DNA of 6,870 nucleotides, taken from positions 1-6,870 of the forward strand of contig CAJCIF010000056.1 of NCBI GenBank assembly GCA_903970355.1. Reading direction: 5' to 3'. The position numbers and the translations under genes are program-made. The DNA comes from Actinomycetota bacterium (lineage in GTDB: Bacteria; Cyanobacteriota; Vampirovibrionia; Obscuribacterales; Obscuribacteraceae). Shown here in pieces: positions 1 through 6,402 of this stretch. Under the pieces are notes generated by a model. The model did no database searches and was not told where the DNA came from. It saw only the letters and a program-made list of their open reading frames with translations. Position 1 is the first letter of the stretch; every line of letters starts with the position of its first letter.

Positions 1-459
1 AAACTTGTCACCGAGTTCTTCAAGGGACCAGAGCTCGTTATAGACGTAGCAACTGTCTTGTCTTGCATCTGCGACACCTGGAGCATTTCGGTTTAGCTTT
101 TCTCGAAAGTAGAATTTGTGCCCTTGCGGATCAGTGAGGGCTAGATGGGCCATATAAACATTTTGCAAATCCCATCTTGAGGTTGATTCGGCAGGAGAAG
201 AATCCATCCCGCTTCTAAAAAAGGTAAGTTCATAACCATAGCTAGCACCAGCATCAGTTTTAAGATGCCCTGTGAAATACCACCATTCAGTTTTGAAATC
301 ATCATGCGATGCATGGTCGTGAGGAAACGAAAAAACATAACCAGGCAAGGCCTTTTTAAATGTTTTTGCTGAAGCTGAGTTTGGAGAAACTAGCGTTGCA
401 GCAAATATAAGCATCACTGTTATTACCATGATAAACAGAAACGAAAATGCTTGCTTCAC
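1..459 (-). CDS. Secreted AttH/CrtC-type lipocalin-like protein, N-terminal 153 residues (cut by window edge)
   Basis: The frame starts at GTG 457-459 and stays open through base 1, so the C-terminal part lies outside the window. Residues 1-31 form a Sec signal peptide: Lys at position 2, a long hydrophobic core (about 5-24), then a small-residue site ending SASA before KT, so the mature protein should be periplasmic or exported. Residues 45-66 carry the hallmark of the AttH/CrtC lipocalin-like family (COG5621): FPHDHASH followed by FKTEWWYFTGHL. After that come YGYELTFFR and the segment VYMAHLALTD, also typical of the family. Known relatives include AttH of the Agrobacterium attEFGH locus and hydroxyneurosporene synthase CrtC. 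No carotenoid gene is nearby, so a CrtC role is unlikely. The start sits 4 bp after the permease stop, and a GAGGAG site lies in the permease's last codons, so translation is probably coupled. Family members beside FtsX permeases are thought to be their extracytoplasmic partners; the ligand is unknown. Confidence 0.9.
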   Translation of the reverse strand, partial: MKQAFSFLFIMVITVMLIFAATLVSPNSASAKTFKKALPGYVFSFPHDHASHDDFKTEWWYFTGHLKTDAGASYGYELTFFRSGMDSSPAESTSRWDLQNVYMAHLALTDPQGHKFYFREKLNRNAPGVADARQDSCYVYNELWSLEELGDKF

Positions 460-463
460 AGCT

Positions 464-3058
464 CTACTCCTCGCGCATTACGGATGGTGCCTCTGTTGTT
501 GCTGCCAACCTTGCCGGTATTAACCCTGCGAAAATGGCAGTCAGCAAGACTAAAATGCTAGATTCGATCAAAAAGACATACGGAATTGAAAATTGTACAG
601 TCCAACCAAAAGATTGTCTGTTAATCACGTAAACAAGCAGGATCGATAATAAAAAACCCAATCCTATTCCGCTTACGTTTCCTACCACACCCAATAAACC
701 AGCTTGTATCAAGACCACTCGACGCAGTTGGCTAGCGCTTGCGCCCAGGTAACGAAGAATCCCGAAATCGCGACGAGATTCGAGAGTCAAAGCCAAAAGA
801 GCGTTGGTTACTGCCAACATAGCCACAATAATTGCAATTGTGTGTAATGCATAGGTAATAGAAAAAGTTCGATCGAAAATACGAAACGTCTCAGCACGCA
901 GCTCTCTTGTTGTCTTGATGAAAAGATGCGATTGTGAGCCAACCATTAGCAATATTTTCTCGCGAACACTAGCTGAATCAATATTAGGCTTTATGTATAC
1001 AGCGCAGCTTGAGAACGCTTCGTCTTGAAACAGTCTGGCGAATTGAGGTTTAGGGATGATTATGTAACCGAGATCACTTGCGTAATCATAATAAACACCC
1101 TGGATCTTAGCTTTGAACATACCGGATGGGGTTGGCAATTCGATAGTGTCGCCCCGCTTCAAACCCATATGAATTGCAAATGTCTCAGACACAATGCAAT
1201 CGTCTTCATGAATGCGGCTGCAAACTTGTTTAGTAGATTCCCCAGAAGTAAAAATCAAATGCCCATAGTTGGCTGCAACTGTAAAGTCAGCTCCAGCTAA
1301 GTTGGTGCGTTCACCATGATAGGTTATTGGCTGTTCCACGAAGGTACTTACCGCCAATACATCTGGCAGCGCTTTTATTCTTGCTACCGTTTCCGGGCTA
1401 ATTCTTGAAAGTGTGCTTCCTCCAGCACGAGCCAACGTTTGAATCCACAAATCGGCTTTCAAGCTTTGTTCTACCCAGAGCATTACTGTTTGACGAAAGC
1501 TCCCTATCATGATGGCCAGACTTACCATCATTGCAATTCCAGTCATTAGACTGGCAGACGCCACAGATGTCCTGCCGATCGCCCCTTGCAAGGAACGAGC
1601 AGCTATTCGCCCTTCAGCATTTGAAAACTTTCCAAAAGCAAATGCGGCAAAGGGTAGAAATCGGTCTAGAAGAAACGGCATTAGCATAGACGCGCCTAAA
1701 ATCCAGAAGACGGCCGCAACATATCCAAAAACTGGAAAACTGAAAATGGGAGGGGCAAGCGTTGCCATCGCACCAAGTGCCAGACAAACTATGGCTGCGC
1801 CGGCAAGGAACGAAGCGCTCCGTTTTACCTTTGCTTCATGTCCGGCTCTTCTAACTGCTTCAGCGGGCTGAATGCCCGCAGCTTCAAATGCGGGCGGCGC
1901 GGACGCTACAACCGTAGCTCCTACCCCCAATAGAAATGCCAGTAGAAGAATGATCGGATTATAAGTTACGCTGTCCAGCGGTTGCTTAAAATAAAAATGC
2001 TGGAACGTGGTGGCGATAGCAGCAAGCGCTCCTTGTGCAAAGACAAGCCCGACTGCTAAACCGGCAATGGAACCAATGGTGCCGAACAATATTGCTTCAG
2101 CAGCAAATAGACTAAATATTGTTCGGCGAGAGGTGCCAAGGGCACGCAATGTTCCAATTTCTGGTCGTCTGCGCAGCACGCTTATGGTCATTGTGTTGTA
2201 GATCAAAAACATACCCACAAGTAGAGCAATGAACGTGAGCGCAAGCAAGTTGTATTCGAATGAGCGAGTCATTTTTTCCACCTGGGCACCGCGCTGTTCT
2301 GGGCGCTGAATCAGAATGTCAGGAGGTAACTGTTCGCGGAGCTTCTCTGAGATTTGAGCTAGATCCGATTCTGGGGCGATTATTTCAATTGCTGTTATTT
2401 TGCCTGGCGCGTTAATCAACTTCTGCGCGTTCGATATATCAGTAACCAGCAGGTCTCCGCTAAAGGCACCACCAATTCCCTCTTCGGACAAAACATCGGC
2501 AATTTTCAATCTGTAAACAGATTCGCCAATCAAAACTTCGACAAAGTCACCGATATGCCACCCATGTTGGCGTGCTAATCGTCCTCCCACGAAAACAGTA
2601 TCCGGTTCGAGGGCGGACGTTTTTACAACCTTGCTACCACCTGGTTCTTCTTGTTGATTTGTTTCGCCACTGGTGCTGGAGTAATTTTTGAATTCCTTAT
2701 CGGCGAGCATATTTATACCGATTAGTTGGACAAGGGTGTTGTTCTCATCATTGAGAACAATGTTGTCCTCAATAAGCGGAGTAAATTTTGAATCGGCAAG
2801 CCAGAGCCAGTTTATTTCATCGAGAAAGCGTTCGTCGATGAATATCGAAGTTGTTGGTCGAAGTTCAAGATTTGCATTGCCAGAAATAAGATTTACGGTC
2901 TGCTTGAATTTATCGAGTGCGCTGTCATTGGCTAAACTGATTGCCAAAACAACTGCCACACCAAGTGCAATTCCGCTTATCGTCAAAAAAGTTCTGAGCC
3001 GATTTTTTGCCAGGTCCCGCAATATGAAAGAACTAAATAACTTCAGGGTTACCGACAT
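464..3058 (-). CDS. Fused double-FtsX ABC transporter permease (MacB/LolC-like, AttFG-type), 864 aa
   Basis: Inner-membrane permease of the FtsX/MacB superfamily, in which two FtsX units are fused in one chain. Unit 1: TM about 22-44, extracytoplasmic MacB_PCD-like domain about 45-268, then TMs about 270-293, 316-342 and 367-390. Two linker TMs follow (about 414-433 and 440-462). Unit 2: TM about 497-519, second extracytoplasmic domain about 520-733, then TMs about 735-757, 783-811 and 827-849. Both units have the cytoplasmic coupling signature: RRRPEIGTLRALGTSRR at 296-312 and RRDFGILRYLGASASQLRR at 762-780. Each ends with a matching PA motif (PAFEAAGIQPAEAVR at 389-403, PARLAATTEAPSVMR at 848-862). 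Such permeases do not make a classical channel; relatives extract or move lipids and lipoproteins, or transmit mechanical force to periplasmic partners. The first outer domain has a polar low-complexity insert (about 123-146), and the second has Cys613, Cys621 and Cys685, which could form a disulfide. The start overlaps the ATPase gene by 10 bp. Substrate is unknown; in related loci the partner is an AttH-like protein, as here. Confidence 0.95.
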   Translation of the reverse strand: MSVTLKLFSSFILRDLAKNRLRTFLTISGIALGVAVVLAISLANDSALDKFKQTVNLISGNANLELRPTTSIFIDERFLDEINWLWLADSKFTPLIEDNIVLNDENNTLVQLIGINMLADKEFKNYSSTSGETNQQEEPGGSKVVKTSALEPDTVFVGGRLARQHGWHIGDFVEVLIGESVYRLKIADVLSEEGIGGAFSGDLLVTDISNAQKLINAPGKITAIEIIAPESDLAQISEKLREQLPPDILIQRPEQRGAQVEKMTRSFEYNLLALTFIALLVGMFLIYNTMTISVLRRRPEIGTLRALGTSRRTIFSLFAAEAILFGTIGSIAGLAVGLVFAQGALAAIATTFQHFYFKQPLDSVTYNPIILLLAFLLGVGATVVASAPPAFEAAGIQPAEAVRRAGHEAKVKRSASFLAGAAIVCLALGAMATLAPPIFSFPVFGYVAAVFWILGASMLMPFLLDRFLPFAAFAFGKFSNAEGRIAARSLQGAIGRTSVASASLMTGIAMMVSLAIMIGSFRQTVMLWVEQSLKADLWIQTLARAGGSTLSRISPETVARIKALPDVLAVSTFVEQPITYHGERTNLAGADFTVAANYGHLIFTSGESTKQVCSRIHEDDCIVSETFAIHMGLKRGDTIELPTPSGMFKAKIQGVYYDYASDLGYIIIPKPQFARLFQDEAFSSCAVYIKPNIDSASVREKILLMVGSQSHLFIKTTRELRAETFRIFDRTFSITYALHTIAIIVAMLAVTNALLALTLESRRDFGILRYLGASASQLRRVVLIQAGLLGVVGNVSGIGLGFLLSILLVYVINRQSFGWTVQFSIPYVFLIESSILVLLTAIFAGLIPARLAATTEAPSVMREE
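467..472 (-). promoter_or_regulatory. Ribosome binding site of the AttH-like gene
   Basis: On the minus strand GAGGAG lies 7 bases before the GTG at 457-459. It is made from the last two Glu codons of the permease, whose TAG stop is at 464-466. This site decides the GTG start and implies that ribosomes finishing the permease can re-initiate on the AttH-like gene. Confidence 0.75.
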
Positions 3059-3735
3059 TGTTGCTTCTCTGCCACTATGTGCCCATCCTGAATTTCAATG
3101 ATTCTACTTGCATATGCTGCGGCCTCAAGACTATGGGTTGCCATAATTATTGTTTGCTTTCTATTAGTGCAGCAGTCTTTTAGCAGCTCCAGAATGGCAG
3201 TTCCATTCTCGCTGTCTAAATTACCTGTAGGTTCATCAGCAATCACTAAAAGTGGTGCATGTACAAGAGCTCGGGCGATTGCAGTACGTTGCATCTCACC
3301 GCCAGAAAGTTGGGCTGGGTAGAAATTAGCTCGTTCGTCTATTCCTACAGTTTCCATGATTTCTTTCACCCGCGCTTTTAAGCCAGCTTCATTTCCGATC
3401 AGCTCAAGAGGAAGCGCGATGTTTTCTTCCACGGTTAGTGTGTTCAACAAATTGAAGAACTGAAAAATGAAACCCACTTTGGAACGCCTGAAAACAGTGA
3501 GCTTTTCGTCCGGCAGATCCGAAATTTTCTGCCCTACCAAAGAAATAGATCCTTCAGAAGGACGATCGATCCCACCAATCAAATTCAAAAGTGTGCTTTT
3601 GCCGCATCCGCTCCGTCCCATGATCGCAACAAATTCACCTCGAACGACATTGAGATTGATGTCTACAAGGGCACGAACTTTATGATCGCCGTATATTTTA
3701 GAAACAGATTGAATGCTAACTAGCAATTCATCCAC
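3049..3735 (-). CDS. ABC transporter ATP-binding protein (LolD/MacB-type, AttE-like), 228 aa
   Basis: Cytoplasmic ATPase that should power the FtsX-type permease encoded directly downstream. All ABC motifs are present and intact: Walker [10 protein letters not shown] at 40-48, Q-loop Gln92 in FQFFNLL, signature LSGGEMQR at 143-150, Walker B LLVIADEP at 162-169 with catalytic Glu168, D-loop GNLD at 171-174, and switch His201 in MATHSLEAA. The 228-residue length and the region [12 protein letters not shown] are typical of the LolD/MacB/FtsE subfamily. The signature reads GGEMQR where GGQQQR is common, a conservative variant. The start is GTG at 3733-3735, one base after the TGA of the KaiC-like gene, without a strong Shine-Dalgarno, so expression likely depends on coupling to the upstream gene. 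No better in-frame start exists before the Walker A region. Its stop lies inside the permease start region (10-bp overlap). Confidence 0.96.
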   Translation of the reverse strand: MDELLVSIQSVSKIYGDHKVRALVDINLNVVRGEFVAIMGRSGCGKSTLLNLIGGIDRPSEGSISLVGQKISDLPDEKLTVFRRSKVGFIFQFFNLLNTLTVEENIALPLELIGNEAGLKARVKEIMETVGIDERANFYPAQLSGGEMQRTAIARALVHAPLLVIADEPTGNLDSENGTAILELLKDCCTNRKQTIIMATHSLEAAAYASRIIEIQDGHIVAEKQQCR

Positions 3736-3736
3736 A

Positions 3737-5125
3737 TCAATGCACCACTATGCCTTTTTCAGTCATCTCGAATTTATGCGGCTTTAGATCGTGAGCGCAG
3801 CCTCGCGCTTTAATACATAGTAAAGTTCGCTGATAATCAGGTTCTGTTGGCACTGACAATAAAACGATGTTATCGGACATGTTGCTAACCCTGCCGCCAA
3901 TATTTGTAGTTGAACCAAGAACACTAGCCGCTGTTTCATGCAGAATTACCGATGTCACGTTGTTAACCGTAAGATGCTGTGTGAGCGAGTAGATGAAATT
4001 GTGCACTCTTTCTGGATCTTTTGAAGCCAATTCGAGATCGCCCATTGCATCGATTACAACTCGATTGATTTTCTTCTCTTCAATCATCTGGAAAATTTTG
4101 ACGATAATACTATCTATTTGCATTTCAACAGGAGATTCGTAGAGGAAGAATAAATTTGCCCTTTCTTTTTCAGTTAATTTGTTATCCAATGCAGCAATGG
4201 CGTCGGCCAATTGCGTTGGATTCTCCTGAAAATTTACGAAGAGACTGCGCTGTTTCTGGCGTACCCCTTCAAGGACAAACTGCAGTCCAAAAGTTGTTTT
4301 GCCGGATCCCGTTGGACCGGCCAATAATGTAGCACTGCCTTCTACCAAACCATTACCGAAAATTTCATCGAAACCTTTTATGCCAGATTTGATCGTCCCT
4401 CGTTTTCTCGTATAGCTCTCAGGAATTTCAGGACTGATAAATCGAGGGAAAATACTAAGGCCAGATGAAGTGATTCGGCATCCATGTAAACCTTCTAGGT
4501 AACTGCTGCCTCTTAACTTTAAGACGCGCACAAATCTTTCGTCCCGAGTACTTTCGGGGCTGCGTAGAAATTGGACAATGCCATCCGCCATTCCAAATTC
4601 CGGCAAACTCCTAACATGTTCGGTTGAGTATTCCCCTATGAGAAACACCGTTGTTTTATAGGCTGTCAACATACCAGTGATTTCGAATAGAACGCGTCTC
4701 AATTCTTGGGGAGACTCAGATACATCGTGAAGCGCTTTAAATGAATCAATAACAATAATTTTTGGTGCAACTTCATGGATTGCATCTTTGAGGAAGGGTA
4801 ACAGCACTCCGACGCCATCCTTCGCTAAATTGAAGCCGATGTCGCGATAGTGCAGGGCACTTCCAATTTTGTCTTCGTCAAAAAACGTGAATCGCTGCAT
4901 GTAAGTGAGAACCTTTGCAATCGGTTCCGACAACGTAGTCAAATATATAATTGGGCGGCCAGGTTCGCTGGCGTGATGAAATACCAACTGTTCGGCAAAA
5001 ACCGTTTTTCCTGTTCCCGGTTCTCCCATGATGATATTGATCGAACTGATCGGAAATCCTCCTTTGAGAATTTCGTCCATTTGCTTGTTGCCAGTGGTAA
5101 CGCGCTTATCGTCTGCGCCACTCAT
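3737..5125 (-). CDS. KaiC-like two-domain RecA-fold ATPase, 462 aa
   Basis: Two tandem KaiC/RecA-fold ATPase domains. Domain 1: TTGNKQMDEILKGGFP lead-in, Walker A GEPGTGKT at 34-41, Walker B IIVID at 123-127. Domain 2: IKSGIKGFDEIFGNGL, Walker A GPTGSGKT at 270-277, Walker B RVVID at 355-359, and the KaiC-like tail KARGCAHD...FEMTEKGIVV. Length is slightly short of cyanobacterial KaiC (about 519 aa). By hand alignment, the two catalytic glutamates of the KaiC CI domain are replaced here (Leu65-Ser66 in YLTTLSEP), and in domain 2 the pair reads Gln300-Glu301. The KaiC Ser431/Thr432 autophosphorylation pair aligns with Ser414/Asn415, so only the Ser is kept. This fits a KaiC-like subfamily of non-clock bacteria; no kaiA or kaiB is present, so a clock role is not supported. 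A role as a nucleotide-dependent signalling switch is inferred. ATG overlaps the response-regulator stop (TAATG), with AAGGAG 8 bases upstream. Confidence 0.93.
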   Translation of the reverse strand: MSGADDKRVTTGNKQMDEILKGGFPISSINIIMGEPGTGKTVFAEQLVFHHASEPGRPIIYLTTLSEPIAKVLTYMQRFTFFDEDKIGSALHYRDIGFNLAKDGVGVLLPFLKDAIHEVAPKIIVIDSFKALHDVSESPQELRRVLFEITGMLTAYKTTVFLIGEYSTEHVRSLPEFGMADGIVQFLRSPESTRDERFVRVLKLRGSSYLEGLHGCRITSSGLSIFPRFISPEIPESYTRKRGTIKSGIKGFDEIFGNGLVEGSATLLAGPTGSGKTTFGLQFVLEGVRQKQRSLFVNFQENPTQLADAIAALDNKLTEKERANLFFLYESPVEMQIDSIIVKIFQMIEEKKINRVVIDAMGDLELASKDPERVHNFIYSLTQHLTVNNVTSVILHETAASVLGSTTNIGGRVSNMSDNIVLLSVPTEPDYQRTLLCIKARGCAHDLKPHKFEMTEKGIVVH

Positions 5126-5508
5126 TAATTGGGCTCCTTGGTTATTGCGATTTCAAGTGTTCTCAGGACGTCTTCTTTCTCCAGCGGTTTTTGAAGAAAC
5201 GCATCAGCACCGGCTTTCTTAGAGCGCTCCTCCGCAGATAGAACACTAAAAACAATTACGGTAACGACATGCTTTGTATCTTGTTCGCCTTTGAGCAACC
5301 GACATAGAGCCAACCCGTCCAATCTCGGTAATAGTATGTCAGCGAAAATTGCCATCGGTGGTGATTTTCGTGCATTATCTAAAGCATCGTAACCGTTATC
5401 TGCAAAGTCGGCGGTATAGCCCGCGTCAGTTACAAAGCGTCCGACCATCTCCCGAACATAGGGGTCGGCATCGGCAATCAGCACGGTTTTATTGTCAATA
5501 GATCTCAT
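5125..5508 (-). CDS. Single-domain response regulator (receiver only), about 127 aa
   Basis: Stand-alone CheY-like receiver domain with no DNA-binding or enzymatic output domain. Numbering from the ATG at 5506-5508, it has the acidic pair Asp13 and Asp15 (VLIADADPYVREMV), phospho-acceptor Asp57 in FADILLPRLDG, the switch Ser88 in VIVFSVLS, and Lys107 in FLQKPLEKED. All residues needed for phosphotransfer are therefore present, and the fold ends about 20 residues after the KP motif, as expected. No histidine kinase is encoded in the window, so the phospho-donor is elsewhere. It is the first gene of the five-gene operon and overlaps the KaiC-like start by one base, so its likely partner is that ATPase (inference). 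A TTG at 5530-5532 would add 8 residues but has no ribosome binding site; the ATG has only a weak one (GAG 6 bases upstream), so the exact start is uncertain. Confidence 0.93.
   Translation of the reverse strand: MRSIDNKTVLIADADPYVREMVGRFVTDAGYTADFADNGYDALDNARKSPPMAIFADILLPRLDGLALCRLLKGEQDTKHVVTVIVFSVLSAEERSKKAGADAFLQKPLEKEDVLRTLEIAITKEPN
5134..5139 (-). promoter_or_regulatory. Ribosome binding site of the KaiC-like gene
   Basis: On the minus strand AAGGAG lies 8 bases before the ATG at 5123-5125, inside the last codons of the response-regulator gene. Together with the TAATG stop/start overlap it supports this start and coupled translation of the two proteins. Confidence 0.75.
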
Positions 5509-5560
5509 ATAGTGCTCAGAACTGGTGCCCAATTTACCATAGCGACTGAAAAAGGAGGAA

Positions 5561-5590
5561 TTTATGGAAAACGTCCATTGCCTTTGTCAT
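5561..5590 (-). promoter_or_regulatory. Candidate sigma-70-type promoter of the receiver-KaiC-ABC operon
   Basis: On the minus strand ATGACA (5585-5590, five of six bases of TTGACA) is followed after 18 bases by CATAAA (5561-5566, four of six of TATAAT). It is the best match in the gap between the upstream terminator and the receiver gene, and would place the transcription start about 45 bases before the ATG. It is a by-eye match and other promoters cannot be excluded. Confidence 0.35.
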
Positions 5591-5593
5591 TGA
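5564..5593 (+). CDS. Possible 9-codon micro-ORF with a strong ribosome binding site (doubtful)
   Basis: On the plus strand AAGGAGG (5553-5559) lies 4 bases before an ATG, which opens a 9-codon frame MENVHCLCH ending in TGA. This is the only plus-strand start I noticed with such a good site. However, it lies exactly over the candidate minus-strand promoter, has no visible promoter of its own, and is followed by no plus-strand gene. It may be chance. Confidence 0.12.
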   Translation: MENVHCLCH

Positions 5594-5656
5594 CCGTATC
5601 ACTATCAGTTGACGATTTAAACCGAAATAGTTCCTTTTGGTATTTTGCGAAACTTC

Positions 5657-5691
5657 TAAGAGAAAACTTCCCGTCTCAATGAGCGGGAAGT
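5657..5691 (-). terminator. Rho-independent terminator after the small secreted-protein gene
   Basis: A perfect 8-bp stem pairs 5666-5673 (ACTTCCCG) with 5684-5691 (CGGGAAGT). It can extend inward by CTC/GAG around a one-base bulge, leaving a 3-base loop. On the minus strand the stem is followed by TTTTCTCTT. It lies 28 bp past the stop codon at 5720-5722 and should separate that transcript from the downstream operon. The U-run is interrupted, so some read-through is possible. Confidence 0.7.
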
Positions 5692-5719
5692 CTCGGAGTG
5701 TCAAAGCGTGTGCTGCGAC

Positions 5720-6220
5720 TTATATTCGTTTCGTCAACACTTTGCCGTGAACATTCGCTTGTGTTGAACACACTATTGGATTGCTGTATGCACTTTTCGA
5801 AGGCGTTGCATAGCTCAAAGCCACTGCCGCTGTCCCCTTATCTTGATTAGAGGTTGAATAGGTTAGCGACGTATTAGTGCTTGCTGATTTCTCGTTATGT
5901 TTCACTGGCGCGTGAGCGACTTTTGGCAAAGCCACATGGATCGGCTTCATATAGTGCGACACTGGAACTTGTGATTTATGTTCGCTTTCTGAATTTTGGT
6001 GCACACTTCCTTTTGGTCTTGCGGAAGGAAATGAATACATTGCATTCCAATGCCAGTGCCCGAGGTTTGGATCGCTCTTTACGAGATTGGTTTCCCAACC
6101 ACGAGTAACTACTACCCCTGTTGTTTTTGGCAGTTGCGAAAGAGCTGAATCCTGTGCGTATGCCTGGTTGGCAAATAATAGAGGAGCCAGAATAGCTAAA
6201 ATAGACGGCGTGACTCTCAC
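5720..6220 (-). CDS. Small secreted protein of unknown function, 166 aa
   Basis: I do not recognise this family. The start is GTG at 6218-6220, well supported by a CCGGAGGAA ribosome binding site 7 bases upstream. Residues 1-22 are a clear Sec signal peptide: Arg2, hydrophobic core ILAILAPLLFA, and a type I signal peptidase site AYA before QD, with no lipobox Cys. The mature protein of about 144 residues has an aromatic-rich patch (GWETN, then GHWHWNAMYSFPSARPKGSV at 54-73). A hydrophilic stretch rich in Ser, Thr, His and Lys follows (about 72-130) and is probably disordered. The C-terminus is a short conserved-looking tail (NPIVCSTQANVHGKVLTKRI) with the only Cys at 151. It is basic and has no membrane segment beyond the signal. 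It is flanked upstream by two inverted repeats and downstream by a terminator, so it is probably its own transcription unit. An envelope or extracellular role is inferred from the signal only. Confidence 0.8.
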   Translation of the reverse strand: MRVTPSILAILAPLLFANQAYAQDSALSQLPKTTGVVVTRGWETNLVKSDPNLGHWHWNAMYSFPSARPKGSVHQNSESEHKSQVPVSHYMKPIHVALPKVAHAPVKHNEKSASTNTSLTYSTSNQDKGTAAVALSYATPSKSAYSNPIVCSTQANVHGKVLTKRI

Positions 6221-6227
6221 GGTGTTT

Positions 6228-6232
6228 CCTCC
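6228..6232 (-). promoter_or_regulatory. Strong ribosome binding site of the small secreted-protein gene
   Basis: On the minus strand GGAGG, inside CCGGAGGAA, lies 7 bases before the GTG at 6218-6220. It fixes this non-ATG start, which is also the start that gives a proper signal peptide. Confidence 0.8.
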
Positions 6233-6266
6233 GGAAAAGTAGGCTTCTAATTGGTCTTAGTAAATT

Positions 6267-6294
6267 GGCAGCGTAAGTCCCACAAAACGCTGCC
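6267..6294. repeat. Inverted repeat A, 7-bp perfect stem
   Basis: GGCAGCG at 6267-6273 pairs with CGCTGCC at 6288-6294, around a 14-base loop. It lies in the untranslated gap about 50 bases before the secreted-protein start and one base from inverted repeat B. On the minus strand no U-run follows, so it is not a standard terminator; a structured leader or a protein-binding site is possible. Confidence 0.6.
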
Positions 6295-6295
6295 T

Positions 6296-6327
6296 ATAGC
6301 GACTGGTAATGGGGAACCAATCGCTAT
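6296..6327. repeat. Inverted repeat B, 12-position stem with one mismatch
   Basis: ATAGCGA at 6296-6302 pairs with TCGCTAT at 6321-6327. After a C/A mismatch, TGGT (6304-6307) pairs with ACCA (6316-6319), leaving an 8-base loop (AATGGGGA on the plus strand). It is 75 bp past the hypothetical gene's stop and next to inverted repeat A. It could be the 3' end structure of that gene or part of the leader of the secreted-protein gene; no clear U-run is present on either side. Confidence 0.6.
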
Positions 6328-6402
6328 GTTCTTAATGTAGGCGGATTGCGTTACTTCATCGTGACAAACAAATTAAACGCTTAAATGCACGATTTACTGA
6401 GT

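Noticed and set aside
141..338. 65-codon minus-strand open frame
   Set aside because: It overlaps the AttH-like gene in another frame; the AttH frame carries the signal peptide and family motif, so this one is a shadow.
1509..1871. 120-codon plus-strand open frame
   Set aside because: It lies wholly inside the permease gene in antisense and encodes an Ala/Pro/Lys-rich shadow without domain signals or a ribosome binding site.
2688..3101. 137-codon plus-strand open frame
   Set aside because: Antisense to the permease N-terminus; the Ser/Arg-rich product reflects the opposite strand, and the permease frame is certain.
3737..5125. Circadian clock KaiC gene
   Set aside because: No kaiA or kaiB is nearby, and key catalytic and phosphorylation residues of KaiC are changed; the protein is KaiC-like only.
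5509..5532. TTG start giving the receiver 8 extra N-terminal residues
   Set aside because: It has no ribosome binding site, and the receiver fold is complete from the ATG at 5508; it remains possible but is less likely.
6296..6327. Plus-strand GGGGAACCAA resembling part of a ydaO/c-di-AMP riboswitch
   Set aside because: The other conserved blocks of that riboswitch are not seen, and no plus-strand gene follows; the motif is just the loop and arm of an inverted repeat.
6358..6393. Six-base inverted repeat ATCGTG/CACGAT just after the hypothetical gene
   Set aside because: A short stem with a 24-base AT-rich loop and no U-run; too weak to call a terminator.
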